A DNA stretch of 64,000 nt, from NCBI RefSeq assembly GCF_000711225.1, contig NZ_JOMG01000002.1, forward strand, positions 694,501 through 758,500. The letters are read 5' to 3'. The notes below the pieces were generated by a model. It was given only the letters and a program-made list of their open reading frames with translations. It searched no databases and was not told the origin of the DNA. Made by a program: the position numbers and the translations under genes. This DNA comes from Pelobacter seleniigenes DSM 18267. Lineage in GTDB: Bacteria; Desulfobacterota; Desulfuromonadia; Desulfuromonadales; Geopsychrobacteraceae. Below, one piece after another: positions 7,808 to 16,481 of this stretch. Positions within the stretch are counted from its first letter, which is position 1. Every line of letters begins with the position of its first letter.

Positions 7808-9489
7808 TTCACTACTCCGTTTTTGTCGGGCAGAATCAAGGAAACCTTGGTCATTTCGTCAGGGACGCAAGCGATTTCCGTCCCGAACTGACTCCCGTAA
7901 AGATTCTTGATCCGCTTGTCCACAATATTCATCCCCAGACCGTCGGTCCGGATTTTTTCACAGTAAGCGCCGGCGTCATCAATCACCTCGATGAAGATGC
8001 GCCCTTCCTCGCGGCGGGCGGTGATCCTGACTTTACCGGCATTCAGCATATTGGAAATTCCATGTTTGATAGCATTTTCGACGATCGGCTGCAATGTAAA
8101 GGTCGGCACTTTTGTCTTCAGCAATTTGGCATCAATATCCTGCTCGATGATGAGCTTCTCGCCAAAGCGCGCCTTCTGGATGACCAGGTACGAGTTGACA
8201 TGATCCAGCTCTTCTTCCAGGGTCGCCAGATCGCTCGAACGTTTGAGGTTTTTACGAAAATAATTGGACAGATGGAGCAACAGGCTGCGGGCCTGGTCCG
8301 GGTCCTTGCGCACCACCGCCACAATGGTATTCAGTGCATTGAACAGAAAGTGAGGGTTGACCTGGGCCTGAATCAGCTTCAACTCCGATTTGACCAGCAG
8401 GTTTTTCTGATTTTCATAGCGATCCCGCAGCAGTTGCTCGGAAAGCAGGCGGGCGATCCCTTCACCGAGGGTCTTGTTCAGGTTCAGGAACAACTTGTGC
8501 TTGGGTTCGTAGAGTTTGATGGTGCCGACAACCTCGTTATCCGCCCGTAACGGCACGATCAACGCCGACCCCAGCGGACAGTCTTCGCGCAGCGCGCAGG
8601 AAAATTTTTCCTTCACTCCATCGGAGTAAATAACCTTATTGTCGCGGATCGCTTCCCGGGTCTGCGGCGACGCGATGGTCAGTCCAGGACGATGATGATC
8701 CGCCCCTTCGCCGACAAAGGCCAAGGTGGTCTCGCGGTCGCTGATGCCGACCGCCCCGACGCCGGTTTCATCGTAGATGATTTCCGCCAGTTTTCCGGCG
8801 GTTTCCTGATTAAACCCCTTACTGAGAATCCCCAGACTACGCTCGGCAATGTTCAACGCTTTGGCGGAAAACATCGCCCCAACCTTGTCGAGCATGGTCT
8901 TCTGGTCGCGCATCATGGTCATGAACAGGGCCGCGCCCAAGGCATTGGCCACGATCATCGGAAACGCATAGCTGTGGATCATCGGCCAGGCTGCTGCGGT
9001 CGGGCTGACCAGGATCCTCAACACCGCAAGCTGCAGAATCGCTCCGCCCAAAGCGGTCAGGAGAGCCACACTCGGGTAAAACAGTTGCTCGGACTGATTT
9101 TTCCGCTGCAGGTACAGATGAACCATGCCGCCGAGCAGGCCTTGTGCGGCCGCGGATAGTCCCTGAGCGACCGCAACCAGGGTCAACTGCCCGAAGAATA
9201 CGGAAAACAGTCCGCTGACCGCACCGACTGCAAAGCCGATCAGCGGTCCGCCGATGAGTCCGGCAATCACGTTACCGATGGCGCCGGCATTGAAAACGGC
9301 ATCATGAATGGGCAGCCCGACGTAACTGCCCAGCGTTGCGAACCCGGAAAAGATAATGAACAGAAAGAGTTTATGTTTGACCAACAGGGTATCGCTGGCC
9401 AGCGGTTTGAATGCCGGGGACTTACTGAACAGGTAGGCAATAAGCAGGAAAATCGCCATCTGTTGCAGCAGGTCAAAGAGATAGATCAT
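7804..9489 (-). CDS. LytS/YehU-type sensor histidine kinase
   Basis: Inner-membrane kinase of 561 residues. The N-terminal ~200 residues are several hydrophobic spans matching the 5TM-LYT sensor (GLPIHDAVFNAGAIGNVIAGLIGGPLIG is characteristic but only partly quoted here as GAIGNVIAGLIGG). A GAF-like segment follows (about 215-345, with VGAVGISDRET and CPLGSALIVPLRAD), then the His_kinase core with phosphoacceptor motif VNPHFLFNALNTI and an ATPase domain with QPIVENAIKHG and GLGMNIVDKRI. This domain order is that of LytS/BtsS sensors of small carboxylates. No strong ribosome-binding site precedes the ATG. It overlaps its regulator gene by 4 bases. Confidence 0.9.
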   Translation of the reverse strand: MIYLFDLLQQMAIFLLIAYLFSKSPAFKPLASDTLLVKHKLFLFIIFSGFATLGSYVGLPIHDAVFNAGAIGNVIAGLIGGPLIGFAVGAVSGLFSVFFGQLTLVAVAQGLSAAAQGLLGGMVHLYLQRKNQSEQLFYPSVALLTALGGAILQLAVLRILVSPTAAAWPMIHSYAFPMIVANALGAALFMTMMRDQKTMLDKVGAMFSAKALNIAERSLGILSKGFNQETAGKLAEIIYDETGVGAVGISDRETTLAFVGEGADHHRPGLTIASPQTREAIRDNKVIYSDGVKEKFSCALREDCPLGSALIVPLRADNEVVGTIKLYEPKHKLFLNLNKTLGEGIARLLSEQLLRDRYENQKNLLVKSELKLIQAQVNPHFLFNALNTIVAVVRKDPDQARSLLLHLSNYFRKNLKRSSDLATLEEELDHVNSYLVIQKARFGEKLIIEQDIDAKLLKTKVPTFTLQPIVENAIKHGISNMLNAGKVRITARREEGRIFIEVIDDAGAYCEKIRTDGLGMNIVDKRIKNLYGSQFGTEIACVPDEMTKVSLILPDKNGVVK

Positions 9490-9673
9490 GACGTCAATCG
9501 CAATAATGCAAAGGTTACCAGGGGCGTTGGTGAACTGACAAAAACGTCCTCCACCGGGTTATTTTGTCAAGAATCCCTGTGATACGCCAAGTCATTCTAC
9601 AGGTCAAGGGCTATCGCTTCAAGGCTTTCCGGCAGCGCCGGGCCGATCCGACAGGAGAGTCAACCGCAAAGAA

Positions 9674-10168
9674 TCAGGAAATTCGCTCGTCGGCAACAAC
9701 CAAACCGTCTGGATCGGCATACAACCAGGCGCCGGGCCGAAACATGACTCCGGAGAAACTGACTGGGATACCGCTTTCACCGATCCCTTTTTTAATGCTT
9801 TTGCGGGGTATCGTAGCCAGGGCCAGCACGCCGAGGGGCATTTGCCCGATTTCCGCGGAATCCCGGATACAGCCATACATGACAACCCCGGCCCAGCCGT
9901 TATCGACCGCCTTTTGCGCCAGCCGGTCACCGAGCATGGCACAGCGCCTGGAGCCGCCAGCATCGACCACCAGGATCTGCCCATTGCCAGGGGTACCCAG
10001 CAATTCACTGACCGTGGAATTGTCTTCAAAGCATTTGATGGTCGCGATTGGACCACAAAAATAATTCTGTCCGCCATAGTGGGTGAACAACGGCTCACCG
10101 ACCTGGAGGCGGTCTTCATACTCATCATAAAGGTCAGCAGTTGCCCAACTTTGTTGTTGCTCGGTCAT
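9674..10168 (-). CDS. RraA-like protein with the HMG/CHA aldolase D-X20-R-D motif
   Basis: A 164-residue member of the RraA/HMG-aldolase family, which includes RNase E regulators and metal-dependent aldolases that also decarboxylate oxaloacetate. Motifs: TADLYDEYED, PLFTHYGG, IATIKCFEDN, ILVVDAGGSRRCAMLGDRLA and YGCIRDSAEI. The spacing from the Asp of LGDRLA to the Arg-Asp of CIRDS is D-X20-R-D, the metal and substrate motif of active aldolases that is lost in E. coli RraA. I chose the ATG at 10168, preceded by GGAGATGTCTT; the open frame extends further upstream without coding-like sequence. Context with citrate lyase suggests oxaloacetate or a related oxoacid as substrate (inference). Confidence 0.82.
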   Translation of the reverse strand: MTEQQQSWATADLYDEYEDRLQVGEPLFTHYGGQNYFCGPIATIKCFEDNSTVSELLGTPGNGQILVVDAGGSRRCAMLGDRLAQKAVDNGWAGVVMYGCIRDSAEIGQMPLGVLALATIPRKSIKKGIGESGIPVSFSGVMFRPGAWLYADPDGLVVADERIS

Positions 10169-10293
10169 AAGACATCTCCATAATGAGAAGAGGGGGAGTA
10201 AAACGGTCGGCCAGTTGCCAAACCGGGGAAAAGCTATTTTCAGCTGCATAGGAGCGAGAGGGAACGGACAGGAAAAAGCTGAATTCATCGTCT

Positions 10294-10325
10294 GATCCCG
10301 ACGCGGAATCACCCGCGCCGGGATC
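10294..10325. terminator. Intercistronic hairpin between tctA and rraA
   Basis: Arms GATCCCG and CGGGATC enclose a second stem CGCGG/CCGCG with a single A-C mismatch between them. No U-tract follows on the minus strand, so it is more likely an mRNA-processing or stability element, or a weak attenuator, than a strong terminator. Confidence 0.5.
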
Positions 10326-10343
10326 GAAAACAACCGGTAAAAA

Positions 10344-11846
10344 TCAGGCCGTTTTTTTGTTCATGATCCGCCCCAGCAGCATGGGGGCAAAAACGATCAG
10401 AATAGCCAGGAAGTACAAAAAGAGACTGCTTCCCGATTCAAACAGAATCGACCAGTCTCCACCCGAAATAGACAGGGCCCGGCGCAGGTTGTCCTCGAAA
10501 ATGTTACCGAGCACCACGCCTAAAATAACCGGGGCAAGGGAGAACTGCAGTTTGCGCAGCAACCAGCCGAAGACTCCCAGACCGATGATCATGTACAGGT
10601 CAAAGGGATTGCTGACCACGGAATAGATGCCGACAAAAGCCAGCACAGCGATCAGCGGGGTCAGAAATTTCTGCGGGATAGTCAACAGCCTGGCGAAAAT
10701 TCCGACCAGCGGCAGGTTGATCACCAGCAGGGCGATATTGCCAATATACATGGAGGCGATCAATCCCCAGGCGATTTCCGGCCGGTTCTGGAACATCAGC
10801 GGACCCGGAGTGACATTGAACAGCAACAATGCGCCCAGCAGAATTGCGGTGGTTCCTGAGCCGGGAATCCCCATGGTCAACATCGGCACCATCGCACCGC
10901 CGGCCGAAGCGTTGTTGGCCGCTTCCGGAGCCGCCAGGCCGCGAACATCGCCGCTGCCGAAATTCTTGCCGCTTTCACCGGCCAGACGCTTTTCCGTCCC
11001 ATAGGTCACAGCCGAAGCGACCGAGGCCCCGGTTCCCGGCAACACGCCGATGAAGAAGCCGATCAACGAACTGCGCAAAATCGTCCACTTGACTTTCATC
11101 AAATCCTGCCAGGACACGAAGCTCTTGCCGATGGGCAGCACTTCCAATTTGCCAGTCACCTGCTGCTCGACCAGACTGATCAGTTCCGCCATCCCGAACA
11201 GACCGATGACGATGATCAGGAAATCGATCCCGGAAAGCAGGTCCGGAATATCAAAGGTGAAACGTGGCACCCCGGTATTGGCATCAATCCCGATGGTGGT
11301 GATCATAAAGCCCATGATCGCCCCGAGCAGGGTTTTAACCGGGTTTTTCCCGACCAGGGAGGAGAGGCAGGTAAAAGCGAAGACCATCAGCGCCACATAA
11401 TCGGACGGGTTGAACTTGATCGCGACCGAAGCCAGCAAGGGACCGAACAGTGACATCAGAATGACAGCAATAGTACCGCCGATAAACGACGCCACCGCGG
11501 ATAACGACAAGGCCCGTCCGGCTTCGCCCTTTTTGGCCATGGGGTTACCGTCGAGAGTGGTGAACACCGCCCCGGCATCGCCCGGCACATTGAGCAGAAT
11601 AGAGGAAATCCGGCCGCCGTATTCGGCTCCGTAGTAGATCCCCGCCAGCAGTATCAACGCGGACTCGGGCGGCAAACCGGCACTGAAAGCGATCGGCAGC
11701 AAAATTGCGACCCCGTTGATCGGCCCGATTCCGGGCAAGGCCCCGATCAGCGTTCCCGACAGACAACCGATGACCACATACAGAAAGTTTGCCGGTTGCA
11801 GGGCAACGGCAAAGCCCTGCGACAGATTCGAGAAAACATCAAACAT
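10344..11846 (-). CDS. tctA: Tripartite tricarboxylate transporter large permease TctA (set 1)
   Basis: Large membrane subunit (500 residues, about 12 hydrophobic segments) of a TTT-family secondary carrier. Family motifs: GCLSGTLIGALPGIGPINGVAIL split by the conserved ALPGIGP loop near the N-terminus, YYGAEYGGRISSILLN, GFFIGVLPGTGASVAS in the second half, and EAANNASAGGAMVPML followed by LGIPGSGTTAILLGALL. Length is typical. It forms tctC-tctB-tctA with the genes upstream and is followed by the rraA-like gene. The carrier takes up tricarboxylates or other carboxylates with an ion gradient. Here citrate is the likely substrate because citC, citD and citE are downstream on the same strand. Confidence 0.94.
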   Translation of the reverse strand: MFDVFSNLSQGFAVALQPANFLYVVIGCLSGTLIGALPGIGPINGVAILLPIAFSAGLPPESALILLAGIYYGAEYGGRISSILLNVPGDAGAVFTTLDGNPMAKKGEAGRALSLSAVASFIGGTIAVILMSLFGPLLASVAIKFNPSDYVALMVFAFTCLSSLVGKNPVKTLLGAIMGFMITTIGIDANTGVPRFTFDIPDLLSGIDFLIIVIGLFGMAELISLVEQQVTGKLEVLPIGKSFVSWQDLMKVKWTILRSSLIGFFIGVLPGTGASVASAVTYGTEKRLAGESGKNFGSGDVRGLAAPEAANNASAGGAMVPMLTMGIPGSGTTAILLGALLLFNVTPGPLMFQNRPEIAWGLIASMYIGNIALLVINLPLVGIFARLLTIPQKFLTPLIAVLAFVGIYSVVSNPFDLYMIIGLGVFGWLLRKLQFSLAPVILGVVLGNIFEDNLRRALSISGGDWSILFESGSSLFLYFLAILIVFAPMLLGRIMNKKTA

Positions 11847-11853
11847 AGAAACC

Positions 11854-12294
11854 TCACAAAATCGCTGCCAGAAGGCCTTTTGGCAGATTCAAATCAAGCA
11901 GCAGCGCGCAAACGATATAGCCCAGCACACCGGTAGCGATCCCGAACAGGATCGATTCTTTGTAGGTGGCGCTGAACAGCCGCGAAAAGATCCCGCAAAA
12001 AATAGCTGTCGCAATAATGAACCCGGCGGGCTCATAAAAGTGGGCATAGGCGATCAGCAGGACAACAACAATCCCGATCCGGGTCAGAACCCGGCCAGCC
12101 ACACCAAACTTCAACTCGTCCGGCCGGATCAAGACATAAAGACTGCACAGTACGGCGCAGACCGCCAGAATCCGCGGCCAGCTTTCCGGGCCAAGGGGAT
12201 CGTACTGAAAAGGTGCTTTGATCACTGTAAAGGCGACTACTCCGTAGACAACGGCAACCAGCAAAACAATGGTTCCAAAAATTCTATCAGCCAT
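11854..12294 (-). CDS. tctB: TTT transporter small membrane subunit TctB (set 1)
   Basis: About 146 residues with four hydrophobic spans, starting MADRIFGTIVLLVAVVYGV and carrying PFQYDPLGPESWPRILA, the proline-rich loop typical of TctB. It ends LLDLNLPKGLL, close to the usual LPxG C-terminus. I prefer the ATG at 12294 because GGAG lies ten bases upstream; the ATG at 12303 is only one base from that site. It is 7 bases from tctA and downstream of an attenuator-like hairpin. Confidence 0.88.
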   Translation of the reverse strand: MADRIFGTIVLLVAVVYGVVAFTVIKAPFQYDPLGPESWPRILAVCAVLCSLYVLIRPDELKFGVAGRVLTRIGIVVVLLIAYAHFYEPAGFIIATAIFCGIFSRLFSATYKESILFGIATGVLGYIVCALLLDLNLPKGLLAAIL

Positions 12295-12312
12295 GAATTT
12301 CATTCTCCAAAA

Positions 12313-12342
12313 ATGGCACCGGCTGAGCTAAACCGGTGCCAT
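12313..12342 (-). terminator. Attenuator-like hairpin between tctC and tctB
   Basis: A perfect 10-bp stem, ATGGCACCGG with CCGGTGCCAT, has a 10-base loop and is followed on the transcribed minus strand by TTTTTGG, then the tctB ribosome-binding site. This looks like a leaky intrinsic terminator that would give more tctC mRNA (binding protein) than tctB/tctA mRNA. Confidence 0.65.
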
Positions 12343-12356
12343 ATGATGGTGGGTGG

Positions 12357-13325
12357 TTATTTGATCAGACCAGCTTCCCTGGCAACACCGCGCATTTTTT
12401 CGACCCGGCGTTTCACTTCTTTGTCAAACTCTTCGCCAGCCATGTTGAAAGGCAGCAGGCCTTTATCTTTCTGAATCTTGGCAAATTCTTCAGTTTTGTA
12501 AGCGGCCTTGAAAATATCGGCCCAAGCGTTATAAGCTTCGTCGGAGACATTTTTGCCCATGTAGTAACCGCGCATGATGGTCCATTCCGCATCGTAGCCC
12601 AGCTCTTTTGTGGTCGGGATCTGATCGAAAGGAGCGGGCAGCCGCTCGCTGGACATGACAGCAAGAATTCTCATGTCACCGGTTCCCAGGTGGGAAACCA
12701 TTTCGCCGACATCACCGGTATACAGCTGAATGCTGCCGCCAAGCAGTCCGGCAATGGCATCGCCGCCGCCATCATAGGCGACATAACGCATTTTCCGCGG
12801 ATCCTTGCCGATCGATTTCAGCAGCAAGGCGGCCTTCATCCAGTCCTGGCTGCCGACCGAGCCACCGGCACCGATGGTCATTGCGGATTCGGTCTTTTTG
12901 AACTCTGCCATAACGTCGTCAAGAGTCTGGTATTTGCTGTCCCCTTTCACCACGATCGCACCGAAATCGGCACCAGCAGCGGCGAGGAAGCGCACATCGT
13001 CAGCAGTCCATTTGCCGAATTTGCCGGTCGCGATATTGAGCAGGGAGCCAGAGGAGAAGGCGACGATGGCATTGGGATCGTCAGTCCGGGTGGTGTTGAA
13101 CAGATTGAAGGCAACCGCACCGATACCACCGGGCATGAAGGTGACCTGCATCAAATTCGGCAGTTGATCTTTCAGACCGATCTGGGCCACACGACAGGTT
13201 AAATCGAAACCACCGCCAGGTTTGGCCGGTGCAATACACTCCGGTTTTTCGATGCTCGCTGCCGACACCGGCAACGCCAGACCAAGAGCGAGAAACAAAC
13301 ATGCCACAACCTTAACCAACTTCAT
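12357..13325 (-). CDS. tctC: TTT transporter periplasmic binding protein TctC (set 1)
   Basis: Periplasmic solute receptor of the TctC/Bug family, about 322 residues. It starts MKLVKVVACLFLALGLALPV, a Sec signal peptide probably cleaved after VSAA. Mature motifs are ECIAPAKPGGGFDLTCR (the substrate-loop with PGGGFD), YMPGGIGAVAFNLF-like text seen as FMPGGIGAVAFN, VGSQDWMKAALLLKS and DGGGDAIAGLLGG. The ATG at 13325 is preceded by GAGGAGGTAAGTTT; an upstream extension of the frame lacks signal-peptide character. It is the first gene of the minus-strand unit, facing a second tctC across a 276-base divergent region. Confidence 0.93.
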   Translation of the reverse strand: MKLVKVVACLFLALGLALPVSAASIEKPECIAPAKPGGGFDLTCRVAQIGLKDQLPNLMQVTFMPGGIGAVAFNLFNTTRTDDPNAIVAFSSGSLLNIATGKFGKWTADDVRFLAAAGADFGAIVVKGDSKYQTLDDVMAEFKKTESAMTIGAGGSVGSQDWMKAALLLKSIGKDPRKMRYVAYDGGGDAIAGLLGGSIQLYTGDVGEMVSHLGTGDMRILAVMSSERLPAPFDQIPTTKELGYDAEWTIMRGYYMGKNVSDEAYNAWADIFKAAYKTEEFAKIQKDKGLLPFNMAGEEFDKEVKRRVEKMRGVAREAGLIK

Positions 13326-13601
13326 AAACTTACCTCCTCGTAACGAAAATGAGTTTTGCCCGCAGGCGTGGTAAACGACAACATCAGCATTGTTGATGCC
13401 GCTGGTAAACGAATCGACAAAAGGATCTGCCCCGGCTACAACGACCCTTCCGTGGGCCTGATTTCCTCTCATTCAAGGGCGGATTTTCAATTGTTGTTTT
13501 ATAAATACTCAGGTGCTAGTATTCTGTAAACGTTATGGAACTAAAGGTTTTTTCTGTTTTTAATGTTATTTTTGTTCTTTTTGAAAGCAGTCGGGATAAA
13601 C
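13326..13601. promoter_or_regulatory. Divergent control region between the two tctC genes
   Basis: 276 bases serve both transporter operons. A direct repeat TGGTAAACGA occurs at 13369-13378 and 13403-13412 (34 bases apart, about three helical turns), and a short dyad CATCA/TGATG lies between them. These are plausible binding sites for one of the two response regulators encoded nearby. The assignment is inference. Confidence 0.4.
13494..13522 (+). promoter_or_regulatory. Candidate sigma-70 promoter for the plus-strand tct operon
   Basis: TTGTTT (-35 like) and TAGTAT (-10 like) are separated by 17 bases, about 80 bases upstream of the second tctC. Both hexamers are imperfect. Confidence 0.35.
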
Positions 13602-14579
13602 ATGAAAAAACTGTTGCTTTTCATCGTATTTCTGCTGGCCGGACAGCCACTGGATCAGCGGCTTTGGGCCTTTGAAGCAGACCATCCTGAATGCCTGGTC
13701 GCGGCCAAGGCCGGCGGTGGGATGGACATTAGCTGTCAGCTGGTCGCCAATTCGCTGCTTGCGGCCCGACTCATTGATACCCCGATGCAGATTAAATACA
13801 AAACCGGTGGCATTGGCGCCGTGGCGTACAACCATGTTATTGGCGTACGCAACAATGATCCGCAGCTGATTGTCGCCACCAGTTCAGGATCTGCCCTGAA
13901 TATCGCCACCCAAAAATTCGGTCATTACGATGTCAACTCCGTGCGCTGGCTGGGCGCCGTTGCCGCAGATTTCGGGGTCATTGCCGTACGGCGGGATGCC
14001 CCTTGGAATTCTCTCAACGACTTGGTCAATGCTCTTCGCCAACCTTCTTGCAGTATCAACATTGGCGGCAGTGGCTCCATCGGCAGCCAGGACTGGATGA
14101 AAACCGCACTCCTCGCTCAGGAAGCCGGTATCAAACCGACCCAGATACGCTACGTCGGCTTTGAAGGACCCAAGGATGCCATTGAAGCGCTGCTGAACGG
14201 CTATATCGACGTCTTTCCGGGCGACGCTGCGGAGTTGAAAAGCACTTTGCAGAACGGGAAAATCAAGGTCCTCGCGGTGTTGTCCGAGCACCGCCTGCCG
14301 GAAGGGTTCGCGGATGTCCCGACCGCCAGAGAGCAGGGTTATCTGGTTGAATGGACCATCTGGCGCGGATTTTACATGGGGCCGCAGGTCAGTGAAGAAA
14401 GCTACCAATGGTGGATCAACACCTTCAGGCGAATGGTCAAAAGCCCCGAATTTGAGCAGGAACGGATCAAGCTTGGCCTGTACCCCTTTGTGGTGCTCGG
14501 TCAGGAATTCACCACCTTTGTGGAAAAATCTGTGAACAAGCAAAAAGAACTGGCCACGGGTATTGGTCTGATCAAATGA
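13602..14579 (+). CDS. TTT transporter periplasmic binding protein TctC (set 2)
   Basis: Second TctC/Bug-type receptor, 325 residues. It begins MKKLLLFIVFLLAGQPLDQR, a signal peptide, and the mature part has ECLVAAKAGGGMDISCQ, YKTGGIGAVAYNHV, GSIGSQDWMKTALL and EGPKDAIEALL, aligning throughout with the set 1 protein. The loop reads AGGGMD rather than PGGGFD, so ligand specificity may differ. I start at the ATG after GGGATAAAC; the frame extends 39 bases upstream. The stop overlaps the next start by 4 bases. It faces the set 1 gene, as expected for a duplicated and diverged transporter. Confidence 0.92.
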   Translation: MKKLLLFIVFLLAGQPLDQRLWAFEADHPECLVAAKAGGGMDISCQLVANSLLAARLIDTPMQIKYKTGGIGAVAYNHVIGVRNNDPQLIVATSSGSALNIATQKFGHYDVNSVRWLGAVAADFGVIAVRRDAPWNSLNDLVNALRQPSCSINIGGSGSIGSQDWMKTALLAQEAGIKPTQIRYVGFEGPKDAIEALLNGYIDVFPGDAAELKSTLQNGKIKVLAVLSEHRLPEGFADVPTAREQGYLVEWTIWRGFYMGPQVSEESYQWWINTFRRMVKSPEFEQERIKLGLYPFVVLGQEFTTFVEKSVNKQKELATGIGLIK

Positions 14580-15016
14580 GTGATCGGCTTTTTTCCCTCG
14601 TGCTGCTCCTGCTCGGTCTGGTCTACGGGGCTTCGGCCCGCGTGCTTAAGGTTCCATTCAGCTATGACCCCCTGGGGCCGGCTCCGGTTCCGCTGTTTCT
14701 GGCGATCCTGCTGATCATCCTTGCGATCCTGTTGATCATTCATCCGCAGCCCATCGACCTGCCCCGGGCAACCACCTGGAAGCGCTTCCTGTGGCTGGCC
14801 GCAACCCTGGTCTTTTATCAATTAACCTGGCTCCCCCTGGGCTTTCTGCTCTCGACAACCATCAGCCTTTATCTGGCCTCACGCCTGTTTTACTGTTCCT
14901 GGATGCAGGGGCTCATGACCGCCCTGATACTCTCCGTCATCTGTTACGGAGTCTTCAACTTCCTGCTCGATGCCCCGCTGCCGCTGGGGTCAATTTTCAA
15001 TTACGGCGGCAACTGA
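14576..15016 (+). CDS. TTT transporter small membrane subunit TctB (set 2)
   Basis: 146 residues with four hydrophobic segments. It starts MSDRLFSLVLLLLGLVYGAS, contains FSYDPLGPAPVPLFLA (the DPLGP loop shared with the set 1 TctB) and ends LLDAPLPLGSIFNY. It overlaps tctC by 4 bases (ATGA) and is followed one base later by tctA, so translation of the set is tightly coupled. It is the small membrane component needed with TctA for carboxylate uptake. Confidence 0.88.
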   Translation: MSDRLFSLVLLLLGLVYGASARVLKVPFSYDPLGPAPVPLFLAILLIILAILLIIHPQPIDLPRATTWKRFLWLAATLVFYQLTWLPLGFLLSTTISLYLASRLFYCSWMQGLMTALILSVICYGVFNFLLDAPLPLGSIFNYGGN

Positions 15017-15017
15017 G

Positions 15018-16481
15018 ATGGAGTTCTGGACCGAACTCGGCCACGGCTGGCAATTGGCTTTTTCCGCCTTGAACCTGGCTATGATTTGCCTGGGTGTATT
15101 GCTAGGGGCCTTGCTCGGTTCAATGCGCGGCCTTCATGCCATTCATGGGGTCGCGCTGTTGCTGCCGCTGACTTACGCTTTTTCCCTGCCGATTGAATCA
15201 ACCCTGATCCTACTCCTGACCGTTTACTATGCCGCCGAATTCGGCTGGCAGGGAGAAACTGCGTCCGCTACGGAAACACCTGCCGAGCAGAAACATCTGG
15301 CCACAGCCCAGACCCTCTCCGGGATTGGCTCTTTTTTCGGCGGGATGACCGCCAATATCGGCATGATCCTGTCGATCATCTTGATCAAACAGGTGGCCCT
15401 GCGCTTCGGTCCCGCCGAATATTTCGTGTTGGTGATATTCGCCTTCGCCTCGTTGTCGATCAGAGCGGGAAGCTATCCTTTTCGCACCATCATCAGTACC
15501 GTGCTGGGAATCATGATGGCAACCATCGGCATCGATTCGACGACTGGCATCCTGCGCTTTACCATGAACATTCCACAAATTTTTGATGGCATTGAATTCA
15601 CCACGGTGGTCGTCGGCCTGTTTGTCATCAGCAAGCTGTTCGAACTGCTTGAAGCCAGCCAGCAACCACCAAAACCGCAAGCCAAGACGGAACATCTGCG
15701 CCTGAACCGGGTCTCCCTGCTCGCCTGTCGTTGGGCCATGCTGCGGTCCGCGGTATTCGGATTTATTATTGGGGTATTGCCGGGCGGTGGTGCGATTCTG
15801 GCCAGTAAACTGAGCCTGAAGATCGAAACAACCTTGTTCGCCAGTGACCGTGATCGCCTGCGGGGCAGGCTCAAAGCGGTCGTTGCCAAAGAAACCGCCA
15901 ACAGCGCCGCCGTGGGTGGCGCCATGGTTCCGCTGCTGGCGCTGGGGATCCCGGGCAGCGGGACCGCCGCCATCTTGCTCGGCGCCCTGCTGCTGCATAA
16001 TATTACCCCCGGTCCCGGCCTGTTTACCCAACACGCCGACCTGATCTGGGCCCTGGTCATGTCCATGGGGTTGGGCAACCTGCTGCTGCTCGGACTCTAC
16101 TGGCCGCTGGCGCGCCTGCTGCAGCGAGTCAGGGAAATCCCGGACTGGTTGTTCAGCCCGGTGCTTATGGTCCTGGCCTTCATCGGCGTATTTTCCATCA
16201 ATGAAAGCTCGCTCTCCCTGCTGATCATGCTGCTGCTGGGTGGCTGCGCCTATCTGCTGGAGCGCTGGCATTACCCCTTGCCTCCCCTGCTGCTCGGGTT
16301 CGTGCTGGGCGAAGTGATGGAAAACGCCTTACGGCGAGCTCTGGCCATCAGCGGCGGCAGCCTCGACATCCTCTACCGTGGACCGATCTGTCAGACGCTC
16401 TGGCTGCTGACCTTCCTGGTAATCCTGGTCCCGCTGCTGCTCAGCTGGTTCTTTGGCGGACGGACCGGAGCAGCCAAATGA
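15018..16481 (+). CDS. TTT transporter large permease TctA (set 2)
   Basis: Large permease of about 487 residues starting MEFWTELGHGWQLAFSALNL. It carries the TctA landmarks VLLGALLGSMRGLHAIHGVA (note SMRG where the family usually has LPGI), YYAAEFGWQGET, GFIIGVLPGGGAILAS, ETANSAAVGGAMVPLL and LGIPGSGTAAILLGALL. The N-terminal ALPGIGP loop of the family, intact in set 1, is replaced here, which may alter transport or make this paralogue a sensor-coupled variant. The start at 15018, one base after the tctB stop, is chosen over an upstream frame extension. It overlaps the kinase gene by 4 bases. Confidence 0.9.
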   Translation: MEFWTELGHGWQLAFSALNLAMICLGVLLGALLGSMRGLHAIHGVALLLPLTYAFSLPIESTLILLLTVYYAAEFGWQGETASATETPAEQKHLATAQTLSGIGSFFGGMTANIGMILSIILIKQVALRFGPAEYFVLVIFAFASLSIRAGSYPFRTIISTVLGIMMATIGIDSTTGILRFTMNIPQIFDGIEFTTVVVGLFVISKLFELLEASQQPPKPQAKTEHLRLNRVSLLACRWAMLRSAVFGFIIGVLPGGGAILASKLSLKIETTLFASDRDRLRGRLKAVVAKETANSAAVGGAMVPLLALGIPGSGTAAILLGALLLHNITPGPGLFTQHADLIWALVMSMGLGNLLLLGLYWPLARLLQRVREIPDWLFSPVLMVLAFIGVFSINESSLSLLIMLLLGGCAYLLERWHYPLPPLLLGFVLGEVMENALRRALAISGGSLDILYRGPICQTLWLLTFLVILVPLLLSWFFGGRTGAAK

